From contig NZ_SNUT01000003.1 in NCBI RefSeq assembly GCF_012027615.1, positions 62,001 through 126,000 on the forward strand: a stretch of 64,000 nt of DNA, written 5' to 3'. Below are positions 44,060 to 52,124 of the stretch, piece after piece. The DNA comes from Thermococcus sp. 21S7 (GTDB lineage: Archaea; Methanobacteriota_B; Thermococci; Thermococcales; Thermococcaceae). Every line of letters starts with the position of its first letter. Position 1 is the first letter of the stretch. Below the pieces are notes generated by a model. It ran no database searches. It was not told the origin of the DNA and worked only from the letters and a program-made list of their open reading frames with translations. Made by a program: the position numbers and the translations under genes.

Positions 44060-44467
44060 TCACTCTGCCGCTATGGCCGTTTCAAGCCTCCTCCTGCTTG
44101 CCGTTAGGAGGTCGCTCAGGCTGAATATCCCGACTATCTCGCCGTCCTCCTCGATGAGCATGTGTTTGATGCCCTTCTTTGCCATCAGGTCCAGGACTTC
44201 CCTGAGGGGGGTATTTGAGTCGACCGTTATCAGCGCCCCGCTCATTATCTTCCTCACGGGAGTCGTGTTCGGAAGTCCGGGAATGACGACGCGCCTTATT
44301 ATGTCGCTCTTTGTGAAGAAGCCGACGACCCTGCCCTTCTCAACGACGACAAGAGATCCGATGTCAAACTCCACCATGACCTCACAGGCCCGCTGTATGG
44401 TATCGTCCGGCTCAACGCCGATGAGCTTTCTGGTCATGTAAACCTTAATCGGGGCGTTCGTGTCCAT
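44060..44467 (-). CDS. Two-CBS-domain protein
   Basis: A 135-residue protein made only of a CBS pair: VYMTRKLIGVEPDDTIQRACEVMVEFDIGSLVVVEKGRVVGFFTKSDII and VRKIMSGALITVDSNTPLREVLDLMAKKGIKHMLIEEDGEIVGIFSLSDLL. Such modules bind adenine nucleotides or SAM and regulate a partner. ATG 44467 follows GGGTGGTGGG. Transcribed just before the phosphoesterase gene (5-bp gap), so that enzyme may be the partner. Confidence 0.9.
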   Translation of the reverse strand: MDTNAPIKVYMTRKLIGVEPDDTIQRACEVMVEFDIGSLVVVEKGRVVGFFTKSDIIRRVVIPGLPNTTPVRKIMSGALITVDSNTPLREVLDLMAKKGIKHMLIEEDGEIVGIFSLSDLLTASRRRLETAIAAE

Positions 44468-44512
44468 CCCACCACCCAAAATAAAAATATGAAGGCATCA
44501 TATATTAACGTT

Positions 44513-45304
44513 TCACAGGTGAACCGTCTCGACTTCAAAGGCATCCCCACGGATGCGCACACAGAACGCGGTTTCGTTCGGTGCCACCTCGTATTCCTCC
44601 GGATGGTAGAGCTCCAGGGTTGATGAAACAACCGCGAAGAGTTTTTCCTTCTTCAAAACCAGGAGCTTGCCGTAGTCGTAGTTCAGGGGATTCTCCATGT
44701 ATTCGTCGCTCATCCTCGCTGTGATGAAGGCCATGAAATCTCCCGCAGACCTGTGGAAGAGGGTCACCGTGTTGAAGAGGGACTTCGTGGTCTCTTCGAT
44801 GGTTCTGTAGTGGACGAGCAGGTTGCTGAGGCTCGGGTTCTGAAGCTTTCTGCACAGGTAGGTTGCGAAGGCGTAGGTGTCGGATGCGTTTTCCAGCTCC
44901 TTCCCGTCCAGGTCCGCCAGTCCTATGATTCTGGACTTGTCGAGGTCGCCGTTGTGCATGATCCAGAAGGTAAAGCCGTGCCTTGAGGAGAAGGCGAAGG
45001 GCTGGACATTGAACAGGCTCTTGATGCCCTGGGATGCCGCCCTGGCGTGCACCATGAGCGTTACGAAGCCCTCCAGCTCATTCCTGAGCGACTCCACCGC
45101 CTCGGTGTCCCCAAAGACTGGCTTCATTGACCTGTAGTGTCTCACGCTTCCGTCCTTGAGCAGCACGTAGCCCCAGCCGTCGCGATGTTGCCTGCCCTTC
45201 CCGCGCTTTTCCTTGTAAGGATCGTTTTCGGACGCCTTGACCAACGCATCCAAGAGGGGGGCGACGTCCTTGCCCTCCCCGGTTGCAAAGAGTATCCGGC
45301 ACAT
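44513..45304 (-). CDS. Class II glutamine amidotransferase-like protein
   Basis: A 263-residue Ntn hydrolase of the GATase II/YafJ type. MCRILFATG puts the catalytic Cys at position 2, which fixes the start at ATG 45304. HRDGWGYVLL, VHARAASQG and WIMHNGDLD are the other class II motifs (Asn/Gly oxyanion residues). No synthase domain is attached, so it may release ammonia for an unknown partner or act as an amidase. Followed by the CBS gene on the same strand. Confidence 0.88.
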   Translation of the reverse strand: MCRILFATGEGKDVAPLLDALVKASENDPYKEKRGKGRQHRDGWGYVLLKDGSVRHYRSMKPVFGDTEAVESLRNELEGFVTLMVHARAASQGIKSLFNVQPFAFSSRHGFTFWIMHNGDLDKSRIIGLADLDGKELENASDTYAFATYLCRKLQNPSLSNLLVHYRTIEETTKSLFNTVTLFHRSAGDFMAFITARMSDEYMENPLNYDYGKLLVLKKEKLFAVVSSTLELYHPEEYEVAPNETAFCVRIRGDAFEVETVHL

Positions 45305-45388
45305 GTTCTCCACCGGGCGATACTACTCGACCAACCCCAAAAGCTTTTAGGTTGCCTGGGGCAGAACCTACGTGCTGGGGGTATGGGC

Positions 45389-46261
45389 ATGGACGAACTC
45401 AGGGAAGCGGTGGTCAACGTTCTCAGGAAGGTGCGCGCTCACAGGGACCTCTACACCAAGAACGAGGAGGCGGTGAAGCAGCATCTCATCGGTGAGATAT
45501 TTCAAGCCCTCGGCTGGGACTGGAACAACCCGGAAGAGGTTCGACCGGAGGCCAGAACCGAGGACGGCAGGGCGGACTACGCCCTCATGCTGAATGGGAA
45601 GGTCTTCGCCTACGTCGAGGCAAAGAACATGGGCGTGAACATCCTGAAAAGGGACGAGCCGCTTCGCCAGCTGGCCCGGTACTGCTTCAACTCCGGCGTG
45701 AGATACGGAATTCTCACGAACGGCACCGTTTGGATAGCGGTCAAGGCCTTTGAGGAAGGCTCCCGCCTCTGGGACAGGGTTTTAATGACCGCCAACATCG
45801 AGGAGGATTCCCTTGAGCGGGTCGTTATTAAGCTCTCCCTGCTCGCCAAGTCGAGGATAAATGACATTGAGAGGCTCGCCTCCCTGCTTAAGGCGCTGGA
45901 GCTGAGCTTTGAGAGGCTGAAGAGGGAGGGCTATTCGGAAAAAACTCTCATCGAGTATCTGACTTCCCGCGAGGGTTCCACGACGCTCCCCGTTGCCGAA
46001 CTCCGCGGAGACGAAACACCCCGGGCAGTCTACGTCTACGAGGACGGGTGGAAGCTCCTGCCCCTGCCGGAGAAGAGCATCAAGGGCGTTCTCCTCGCGG
46101 TTCTGCTGTACATGGAGAAGGCATCGTCCGGCTATCAGAGGGATGAGATAAGAAAAGCCTACGAGCACCTCAGAACCGTTCGGCTCGATCCTAAGACGGC
46201 CCTTGAGATACTCCGGAAGCTTGAGGAAGAGGAAAGGCTGAGAATAGCCGTGGAGCTTTAG
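45389..46261 (+). CDS. HsdR-N/type I R-M nuclease-like protein
   Basis: A 290-residue protein. The N-terminal 150 residues match the HsdR_N nuclease domain: VKQHLIGEIFQALGWDW, GRADYALMLNGKVFAYVEAKNMG (PD-(D/E)xK: D, E-A-K) and YGILTNGTVWIAV. The C-terminal half is helical, with a winged-helix-like end (ALEILRKLEEEERLRIAVEL). No helicase, HsdM or HsdS is near, so it is an orphan nuclease-like protein, perhaps with Mrr-like or defence roles. Starts: ATG 45389 has the better spacing from GGGGG; 45383 possible. Confidence 0.75.
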   Translation: MDELREAVVNVLRKVRAHRDLYTKNEEAVKQHLIGEIFQALGWDWNNPEEVRPEARTEDGRADYALMLNGKVFAYVEAKNMGVNILKRDEPLRQLARYCFNSGVRYGILTNGTVWIAVKAFEEGSRLWDRVLMTANIEEDSLERVVIKLSLLAKSRINDIERLASLLKALELSFERLKREGYSEKTLIEYLTSREGSTTLPVAELRGDETPRAVYVYEDGWKLLPLPEKSIKGVLLAVLLYMEKASSGYQRDEIRKAYEHLRTVRLDPKTALEILRKLEEEERLRIAVEL

Positions 46262-47250
46262 ACAACCTTCCAGAGCTCGTCGCTCGCTGGCCGCTCCAGC
46301 GGCATCTCCTTTCCATCCTCGACGATTACCTTCACGCCCAGGTCTTCCACGAACTCGCCTATGACCGAGGCGTTTATGCCCTTCCTTCTCAGGGCTTCAA
46401 CGATCCCCCCAACCCGCTCCCTGGGGGCGGCTATCATCAGCGTCCCGGAGCTTATCAGCGCCAGCGGATCCAGGCCGTAGAACCGGCATATCTTAAGCGT
46501 CTCTTCCCTCACCGGGATTCTCTCCCTGTAAACGCGGAAGCCCAAACCTGCCGCGTCCGCCATCTCGTGGAGGCCGTTGGCTATGCCCCCCTCCGTTGGG
46601 TCGTGCATGGCGTGGACGCCGACCTCGTTGGCGGTGAGGGCATCCTCCACGACGCTTATCATCTCGATGAATGACCTGGCTTTTTCCACGAACTCCCTTC
46701 CGAAGGCCTTCTCCAGCTCCCCGCTCCTCTCGCCCGCTATTATTGACGTCCCCTCAAGGCCGGCCCACTTGGTGACGATAACCGCATCCCCCGGCCTGGC
46801 CCCGTTGGAGGTTACGAGCTTCTCCCGCTCAACCTCACCGAGCATCGTCCCGACGACTATGGGCTTCTCCAGTCCGGGGGTCACCTCGGTGTGGCCGCCG
46901 ACTATGGCAACCCCAAGCTTTGATGCGCTCTCGTGGAGCTCGCGCATTATCCCCGTGAGAAGGCTTTCATCGGCTCTCTCCGGGAGGAGTATGCTCACCA
47001 GAAACCACTTCGGCCTTGCGCCAAAGGTTGCAACGTCGTTGGCGTTGACATGAACCGCGTAGAAGCCTATCCCCTTTTCGGCCCCGGTTATCGGGTCAGT
47101 CGATGCCACGAGAACGGAAGAACCAAAATCGATTGCCGCGGCGTCTATGCCGAGGTCCGCACCGATTATAACCCGCTCTCCCCTAGCCCCGAGGTGGTTA
47201 AAGACCAGCTCTCTGAGCTTTTCCGGAGGGATTTTGCCTGGAGGCAGCAT
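46258..47250 (-). CDS. AIR synthase/HypE-related protein
   Basis: A 330-residue member of the PurM/HypE superfamily: GADLGIDAAAIDFG, STDPITGAEKGIGFYAVHVNANDVATFGARP, VGGHTEVTPG and HDPTEGGIANGLHEMAD (nucleotide-binding glycine-rich turn). HypE proteins end in a Cys that becomes thiocyanate; this one ends ASDELWKVV without Cys, so it is not a canonical HypE. ATP-dependent activation of an unknown substrate is likely. ATG 47250 begins one base after the stop of the upstream small membrane gene, an operon link. Confidence 0.85.
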   Translation of the reverse strand: MLPPGKIPPEKLRELVFNHLGARGERVIIGADLGIDAAAIDFGSSVLVASTDPITGAEKGIGFYAVHVNANDVATFGARPKWFLVSILLPERADESLLTGIMRELHESASKLGVAIVGGHTEVTPGLEKPIVVGTMLGEVEREKLVTSNGARPGDAVIVTKWAGLEGTSIIAGERSGELEKAFGREFVEKARSFIEMISVVEDALTANEVGVHAMHDPTEGGIANGLHEMADAAGLGFRVYRERIPVREETLKICRFYGLDPLALISSGTLMIAAPRERVGGIVEALRRKGINASVIGEFVEDLGVKVIVEDGKEMPLERPASDELWKVV

Positions 47251-47251
47251 T

Positions 47252-47452
47252 TCAGACTTCCTCAAGCTTTTTCTTGACTTCCTCGGTGTGTCTCTTGGTC
47301 TCCTCCAGTGTGTTCCTCAGCTGGGCGAGCTCAAGCTTGAGCTCCCCAAGGGTTTTGTTCATCTGGTAAAAGGCGAAGACCATTATTGCTATCAGGATGA
47401 GCCCGAGGGTTATGCTTATCCACCCGCTTGGGGCCGATGCGTAGGGCATCAT
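47252..47452 (-). CDS. Small membrane-anchored coiled-coil protein (copy 1)
   Basis: A 66-residue protein: short N-terminus, one helix (ISITLGLILIAIMVFAFYQM), then a charged coiled coil (NKTLGELKLELAQLRNTLEETKRHTEEVKKKLEEV). It resembles the product at 50712-50933 in both helix and coil, so the two are paralogues. It lies between an ArsR-type regulator (1-bp overlap) and the HypE-like gene. Function unknown; a scaffold or small regulator at the membrane is plausible. Confidence 0.7.
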   Translation of the reverse strand: MMPYASAPSGWISITLGLILIAIMVFAFYQMNKTLGELKLELAQLRNTLEETKRHTEEVKKKLEEV

Positions 47453-47748
47453 CACACCTCCTTAAGGTTCTTTATAGTCTCATTATCAACGACGAACTTA
47501 AAGGGCTTTGCCCGGTAGTACTTCTTCGCCCTGGGGTCGTTGGGCTCCAGGCGGAGCTCGCTCTCGACGAGGTTGGCCTTTTCGAGCTTTTTGAGGTGGA
47601 GGTAGAGCAGCTGGCGGGAAATGCCAAGGGCCTTGGCCAGCTCGTAGACGTACCATTCCTTTTCGCAGAGCATTTTGAGTATCCTTACTCTCACGGGGGA
47701 ACTCAGGGCCTCTGCAATCACTGTTATCTCCTGTATGCTCTCGACCAT
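47452..47748 (-). CDS. ArsR-type winged-helix transcription regulator
   Basis: A 98-residue DNA-binding protein. The winged helix is clear: ALSSPVRVRILKMLCEKEWYVYELAKALGISRQLLYLHLKKLEKANLVESEL (about 14-66), followed by PRAKKYYRAKPFKFVV. No cysteine cluster of metal sensors is visible (a single Cys), so the signal is unknown. It is the first gene of a three-gene unit and a candidate regulator for the shared operator at 49170-49195 and 52125-52150, by proximity only. Confidence 0.85.
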   Translation of the reverse strand: MVESIQEITVIAEALSSPVRVRILKMLCEKEWYVYELAKALGISRQLLYLHLKKLEKANLVESELRLEPNDPRAKKYYRAKPFKFVVDNETIKNLKEV

Positions 47749-47824
47749 CTCACATCACGCTTGACCTTCCATAGGGCAGCAGACTCTTGCATAAGTTGGT
47801 GGGGAGAAATAAAAAGCTTTCGAA

Positions 47825-48007
47825 TCAGCGCTTCAGGAGGGCGTGAATCACTGCACCAAGGAGCAGGAAGGGCAACAGCAGGAAGGCGATGCGGGCGAAG
47901 AGCAGGAGGAGGGCGAACATTCCAAAGCCCCACCACATCCACCCGAAGCCCCTTCTTCCAAAGGCAGGCCCCATCATCGGACCTCCGAATCCCCTCGGCA
48001 TCTTCAT
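47825..48007 (-). CDS. Small Gly/Met-rich membrane protein
   Basis: A 60-residue protein: MKMPRGFGGPMMGPAFGRRGFGWMWW, then a hydrophobic stretch FGMFALLLLFARIAFLLLPFLLLGAVIHALL that may cross the membrane once or twice. ATG 48007 overlaps the preceding stop (ATGA) and follows GGAGG. It is probably co-translated with the gene at 48004-48306. No function known. Confidence 0.6.
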   Translation of the reverse strand: MKMPRGFGGPMMGPAFGRRGFGWMWWGFGMFALLLLFARIAFLLLPFLLLGAVIHALLKR

Positions 48008-48306
48008 CCCTCCAGGTAGAGCCAACCAACAACGCTTTCGCCGCAGTCCAGCGTCACCTTTATCCCAAACGGGGTCTGGTAGGCGCTCCCTATGGAGAGC
48101 TTCTCCAGGGGGCAGCCGCCAACGACCTTTCCGATGTAGTTCCCGTACTCATCAACGAGCTTGAAAACAGTCCCGCGCGACGTGCCGTACCTCTCAACTG
48201 TCACGCGCCCAAGAAGTTTCAGCGCGTCGTCCATAACCTCATCAACATCGATTTCCTCGACAGGAAACTCCCCAAACTCGACGAAGTGCCAGGCTTGAGC
48301 TTCCAT
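48004..48306 (-). CDS. Small soluble protein of unknown function
   Basis: A 100-residue protein starting MEAQAWHFVEFGEFPVEEIDVDEVM, with a conserved-looking beta part (TSRGTVFKLVDEYGNYIGKVVGGCPLEKLSIGSAYQTPFGIKVTLDCGESVVGWLYLEG) and two cysteines. I recognise no family. ATG 48306 follows GGGGTGATT; the longer frame to 48393 is not needed. It overlaps the following membrane gene by 4 bp. Confidence 0.6.
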   Translation of the reverse strand: MEAQAWHFVEFGEFPVEEIDVDEVMDDALKLLGRVTVERYGTSRGTVFKLVDEYGNYIGKVVGGCPLEKLSIGSAYQTPFGIKVTLDCGESVVGWLYLEG

Positions 48307-48344
48307 AATCACCCCTCCTCTTCGTGAAGAGAAAAAGAAAGGCT

Positions 48345-49154
48345 TCAGATAGGCATCCCAATCCTCTGGGCAAGCCCGTTCATCCACGCCCAAGCGTGCC
48401 TGAATGTGTTGGTTATGCCCGCCATGATGCCGCCTTCCTGCATTCCGCCGGCCTGTCCGCGGGCGGCTGCCATACCGCGACCGCCGTGCCCGTGGCTGGC
48501 TGCGGTGCCGATAACGCTCTGGTAGTAGTCATCACCTACGACCTGGGGCTCGTAGGTTACGCCGTAGGCCTCAAGCTGGCTCGTAAAGGCCCTGAGGTGG
48601 TTCTCACTGCCGGCCATGAGGTTCTCGTAAACCTGTCTGATGTCATCGTTGTCGGTCTGAGCTATCCTCTCCTGGAGGTCAACGATGTCCGTCTCCTCTA
48701 TCAGCGCGCCGACCTTGAGGGCATCGACGACGCTTCCGCTTCCCATCTCAATCAGCTGGTCGTAGAGGGCCTGCAGGTCGGGGTTGGTGAAGACCCCTAT
48801 CTCATCGCTGGCCGGGTCGGTGAGGTTGTACTTCTCTATCAAGGCGAGCACTGTGTCGGTGTGCGTCTGCTCGCTCTGGGCTATGTTGTAGAATATCTGA
48901 AGGCCGTACATCTCGTAGAACGTTAGGTAGACGTCCCGTGCGAGCTTCTCCTCCTCGCGCATGTAGAGCAGTCCATCTATCTCCTCCTGGGTCAGGTCCG
49001 AGTAGTAAGTATCAAGGGTGCTGTTCGCCATCGGGGCGGTCGTCTGGGATGCGTATGGGTTCGGCCCGGGGGTTCCCATGTACGCCGAAACCGCTCCCAG
49101 AGACATTCCAATCAACAGGGCCATCAGCCCAATTCCAAACCACATCTTTCTCAT
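48345..49154 (-). CDS. Exported DUF2202 ferritin-like protein
   Basis: A 269-residue protein with signal peptide MRKMWFGIGLMALLIGMSLGAVSA. The core is the DUF2202 four-helix bundle: TQEEIDGLLYMREEEKLARDVYLTFYE, then IAQSEQTHTDTVLALIEKY and later MAGSENHLRAF; E, E and ExxH positions suggest a di-metal site as in ferritin-like proteins. A Gly/His-rich segment (HGHGGRGMAAARGQ) follows. Function unknown; metal storage or oxidant handling outside the membrane is likely. ATG 49154 follows GGAGG. TATA at 49204-49212 and the 49170-49195 palindrome precede it. Confidence 0.82.
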   Translation of the reverse strand: MRKMWFGIGLMALLIGMSLGAVSAYMGTPGPNPYASQTTAPMANSTLDTYYSDLTQEEIDGLLYMREEEKLARDVYLTFYEMYGLQIFYNIAQSEQTHTDTVLALIEKYNLTDPASDEIGVFTNPDLQALYDQLIEMGSGSVVDALKVGALIEETDIVDLQERIAQTDNDDIRQVYENLMAGSENHLRAFTSQLEAYGVTYEPQVVGDDYYQSVIGTAASHGHGGRGMAAARGQAGGMQEGGIMAGITNTFRHAWAWMNGLAQRIGMPI

Positions 49155-49169
49155 GGTTTCAACCTCCTG

Positions 49170-49195
49170 CATGTGTAAGTTCAATATTACATATG
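49170..49195. promoter_or_regulatory. 26-bp operator of the DUF2202 gene
   Basis: CATGTGTAA (49170-49178), 8 bp, TTACATATG (49187-49195). The arms match at 8 of 9 positions. It begins 8 bp downstream of the TATA box (CTTTATAAAG, reverse strand) and so covers the expected start of transcription, a repressor-like position. The same site occurs before the gene at 51347-52048. Confidence 0.7.
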
Positions 49196-49283
49196 TGCAA
49201 GACTTTATAAAGTTTTCGGTTCCAAGAAAAGGGTATGAATGCAAGGGGTGGGAAGAACGGGAACGGAGGAAAATAGAGAAGGT

Positions 49284-50477
49284 TCACGGCCCGGAGTGGC
49301 CGCCGTGCCCGGGAGGGTTCATTCTCTCCTTGATATGAAGCCTTCCGTGAAGGTACTCATTCATCAAGCGCTCCCTGATCTGTTCCATCAAGGTCTGGAT
49401 GGCGTCCTGGTCTCCATCCCTGATGGCCGCCTTGAGCCTCTCAAGCATGGCCCGGAGTTCGGTCGTGTTAAGCCCTGCCCTCTCCATCACCCAGAGCTGC
49501 CTCTCGACGCGGTGGACGTACATCTCCGCCCTCATCAGGGTGTTCTTTTTCATCTCGGCGCTCCACTCCTCAGACGCGATCCGAATCACAAACTCCGCGT
49601 GAGCTTTTGCTGCCATCGCCTGACCGTAGGCCCTTCCGTAGTCTCCCCTGTTGTAGGCATCCTCGGCGTTCTCCAGCTCCATCTCGGACATCATTAAAAA
49701 TCTGCTCACTACGGTGAATCTTCCACCGACGAGGTCTCCCGTGCTTGGAGTGATATTGGATGCCATCTCCTCGGCCAGACTAAGCTTTTTCTCCGCAGTC
49801 TTTATCGCTTCAAGCGCGGTTTCGGCGGTGATGTTGACCTCCGTTGAGGTACAGTTGCACTCCCGGAGCTGTTCCCTGATACGAAGCATCGTCCCATTCA
49901 TGAGTGGCGTTTCCACAAGGGTCAGGTTGGCGCCCCTCACCTGGAGCTTCAGCATGAGCCGGCTGACGTTGGAGGTGTCGTTTACGAAGGCTATCATGGC
50001 CTTTCTGCGAACGGCTATCCTGAGCGCGGCCCTTATTGCGGCCCTGTCGTTGCCAGGAACCATTATGACGCTGTTGTTGAATTTGAGTTTGAGTTTGACT
50101 TTGGCCTGTTCCATGACCATGAGGTTGGTCTCGTACCTGTTCTGGCCGCCCCAGCGTTCGACCTCGATTCCCAGATCTTGGAGGTCATCAGCGTACTGCT
50201 CGACCACCGCGTCAGGGCCGCCGATTATTATCACCTCGTCCGGGGCGTAGCTCATAACCTCGGCAGTAACATTCGAATTATAAACGCCCCATGGGGTGGT
50301 CACAACAATGGCCCCCGTCACGTTCGCCAGGTACTCGGCAAGGGCACAGTCTGCCTCATTGTCGCTGACCAGGACCACGGTTACCTGAGTACCATCTGCA
50401 GCTACCCTCTCAAAGGACAGGGTGGTCGTCAGGAGCATAAAACCAAAGAGCAATGCAATGCCTTTTTTCCACACCAT
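49284..50477 (-). CDS. Exported protein with CWB2-like domain
   Basis: A 397-residue exported protein. Signal peptide MVWKKGIALLFGFMLLTTTLSFERVAA. Residues about 30-115 resemble a cell-wall-binding repeat 2 (PF04122-type) unit: VVTTPWGVYNSNVTAEVMSYAPDEVIIIGGPDAVVEQY...VERWGGQNRYETN. The rest is mostly helical, with an Ala/Glu-rich coiled coil (about 215-360), and ends in a His/Gly-rich GHGGHSGP tail. It could bind the S-layer or act as a protease inhibitor-like surface protein. ATG 50477 follows GGGGTGAAG. Confidence 0.75.
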   Translation of the reverse strand: MVWKKGIALLFGFMLLTTTLSFERVAADGTQVTVVLVSDNEADCALAEYLANVTGAIVVTTPWGVYNSNVTAEVMSYAPDEVIIIGGPDAVVEQYADDLQDLGIEVERWGGQNRYETNLMVMEQAKVKLKLKFNNSVIMVPGNDRAAIRAALRIAVRRKAMIAFVNDTSNVSRLMLKLQVRGANLTLVETPLMNGTMLRIREQLRECNCTSTEVNITAETALEAIKTAEKKLSLAEEMASNITPSTGDLVGGRFTVVSRFLMMSEMELENAEDAYNRGDYGRAYGQAMAAKAHAEFVIRIASEEWSAEMKKNTLMRAEMYVHRVERQLWVMERAGLNTTELRAMLERLKAAIRDGDQDAIQTLMEQIRERLMNEYLHGRLHIKERMNPPGHGGHSGP

Positions 50478-50595
50478 GGCACTTCACCCCGACATTCTCT
50501 ATGAGAAAAGCAATATTTAAGCTTTTTTCACGAAATCGTCTGCTTAAATTCATGTTTGTTTATTGAAACGGCATCTTCTGCCTTTTTTCCACTTT

Positions 50596-50635
50596 TATCG
50601 TTAAACAACGTTACCCAACGTTTATCTGCGTTTAA
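50596..50635. repeat. Four 10-bp phased CGTT repeats
   Basis: Four consecutive 10-mers place CGTT at 50599, 50609, 50619 and 50629: TATCGTTAAA, CAACGTTACC, CAACGTTTAT, CTGCGTTTAA. The exact 10-bp period puts each copy on one face of the helix. The array lies about 85 bp upstream of the TATA-like region (about 50506-50516) of the CWB2 gene. Confidence 0.6.
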
Positions 50636-50711
50636 GCTACCAGCTAAGAAAAGATTGGAAAAAACGGGGGCCTGTCCTTAGGATGCTGTGCCAGGAGGGG
50701 ATGTATCCCCT

Positions 50712-50933
50712 TTAAACCTCTTCTAGAATCTTCTCCACCTCGCCCGTCTCCTCCATGAGTTCAACCGCCGAGGCGTTTATCCCCTGCATCTCCGTGAGTA
50801 TCCCGTTTAGGGTTTTGCTGAGCCGGTACATGGAAATGGCCACCACTGCCAGGAGAACGACCCACAGTGCGATGCTTACATTTTTCTCCCGAAAGCCTCG
50901 CTCTTTAGAGCGGGGATGTAATAAACCACCCAA
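50712..50933 (-). CDS. Small membrane coiled-coil protein (copy 2), 5' end altered
   Basis: A 73-residue frame. From about residue 19 it parallels the 47252-47452 product: helix SIALWVVLLAVVAISMYRL, then SKTLNGILTEMQ and an acidic coil ending EVEKILEEV. The first 18 residues come from element debris (AGCCTCGCTCTTTAGAGCGGGGATG-type sequence is split over this point) and the only in-frame start is TTG 50933 without a good RBS. The original start was probably lost to an insertion, so the gene may be silent. Confidence 0.5.
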   Translation of the reverse strand: MGGLLHPRSKERGFREKNVSIALWVVLLAVVAISMYRLSKTLNGILTEMQGINASAVELMEETGEVEKILEEV

Positions 50934-51290
50934 CGGCCATTAAACCAGCGAAACCCTTAAATGTCCTCCCGTCTAATAAGGGCCTCGGAGAGGCCACTGT
51001 AAAACAATCCCATAAGATAAGGGGTTTCACGTTACCCTCCGGCATTGGAGGGTTGACGCTGTTAAGCGTCCTTTCAAAAACCGCCTTTGAGTGGTTAGAA
51101 AATCTAAAGGTGGCCTCTAAGACAATAACCCCAATCCGCTCTGCGGTAGGGGTAACGGGCCGGAGACCCGGCCTGCGGGCTGAACCGAAACCGGCAACGG
51201 GAGTAAGTAATGGGCCCGCAAACCGAACCGCCCAATGGCGAGGGGTTAACTCGCCGGAACCCTCACCCTTCACGGCGGGGAAGAGGTCAG
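50894..51290 (+). mobile_element. Relic of the second TnpB-type element family
   Basis: This gene-free 400-bp stretch shows a right end at 51258-51290 (AACCCTCACCCTTCACGG...GAGGTCAG), nearly the same as that at 33236-33268, and a frame from about 51053 ending in SPEPSPFTAGKRSD, parallel to SLEPSPFRAGRRS there. A second end-like hairpin lies at 50894-50918 (CTCGCTCTTTAGAGCGGGG). Several strong hairpins between, for example CCCTCC/GGAGGG near 51033-51051, could be guide-RNA scaffold. No transposase or nuclease domain survives. Confidence 0.6.
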
Positions 51291-51346
51291 ATACTCAACG
51301 TAGCCTGGAGCTTCCGCGTAGATATATTGGGGGAAGTATGGGCCCA

Positions 51347-52048
51347 TCAGCCTTCGCCCCCATCCGATGTCTCCGACGTTGTGTTGGTCGCAGCCTCTTT
51401 TGCTCCGAGGAGCCTTTCAATTGCTGCCGCTAGTTCTTCCTTAAACACTTCCCTGTCCAGGCCGTTGCTGGCCTCTATGGCTTCGAGGAGATCGCCTGGC
51501 TCTGCATTGATGCCGTAATCTTCCTTCAACACCCTCACCAAGTCTTCTGCGGAGACACCGTAGATTTCCGCCACCTGCTGGAGTGTGTACGTCTTCATCA
51601 TTGAGCCCGTTATCTCCACGTAGGTGTAGGTAGTGTTGGTGTCGGCGGCTACGTAAACCTCATAATCGGTGCTCCCGCTTGAGTCCTCCGTAAAGTACGA
51701 CTCGTAAGCCTGGAATCCTCCGGCGATCAGTCCTGCGGCAATCAGAAACGCCACCGCGGGCTTCCATCTGCCCTGTTTGAAGCCCACTTTAAGCATGGTT
51801 AGCATGCTTCTGAAGCCTATTATCAGGTGCACCGCTATGAGGCCGATCATGGCAAAGCCCATGTACGTGTGTACGTTCGTCCAGGTGTCCTTATCCAGGC
51901 CAAGGAACGTCCATCCTATCGTGTCGGCTATTCTCCCTGAGGGGGCGAGGTAGAGGGCTATTCCCGAGACGGCGAGTATTGTGAACACTGCCGTAAGAAC
52001 CAGGTCAACTACTCCTCTAAACCATGCCGGAGCCGTCCATCTTGCCAT
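51347..52048 (-). CDS. Cytochrome b-like (DUF4405) membrane protein
   Basis: A 233-residue protein. Helices at about 12-35 (VVDLVLTAVFTILAVSGIALYLA), 62-82 and 97-115. Histidines in NVHTYMGFAMIGLIAVHLIIGF are spaced as heme ligands of the cytochrome b561/DUF4405 type. An external domain follows (TDYEVYVAADTNTTYTYVEITGSMMKTYTLQQVAEIYGVSAEDLVRVLKEDYGI), ending in a Ser/Thr tail. Probable membrane electron-transfer protein. ATG 52048 follows GGAGGTGCCGGTG. Its promoter holds the 52125-52150 operator shared with the DUF2202 gene. Confidence 0.75.
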   Translation of the reverse strand: MARWTAPAWFRGVVDLVLTAVFTILAVSGIALYLAPSGRIADTIGWTFLGLDKDTWTNVHTYMGFAMIGLIAVHLIIGFRSMLTMLKVGFKQGRWKPAVAFLIAAGLIAGGFQAYESYFTEDSSGSTDYEVYVAADTNTTYTYVEITGSMMKTYTLQQVAEIYGVSAEDLVRVLKEDYGINAEPGDLLEAIEASNGLDREVFKEELAAAIERLLGAKEAATNTTSETSDGGEG

Positions 52049-52124
52049 CACCGGCACCTCCCGCGACATTTTATCGCTTGGAGCCTTCCAGAGATTGCGT
52101 CAAACCAAATCATACAATCACCCA

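Noticed and set aside
42678-44441. 587-codon forward open frame
   Set aside because: Antisense to the phosphoesterase and CBS genes, which have clear motifs; the antisense product has none.
45389-46261. Type I restriction-modification system
   Set aside because: Only an HsdR-N-like nuclease domain is present; no helicase motor, methylase or specificity gene is adjacent.
46258-47250. Hydrogenase maturation HypE
   Set aside because: The C-terminal Cys that HypE needs is missing and no hyp or hydrogenase genes are nearby; kept as HypE-related only.
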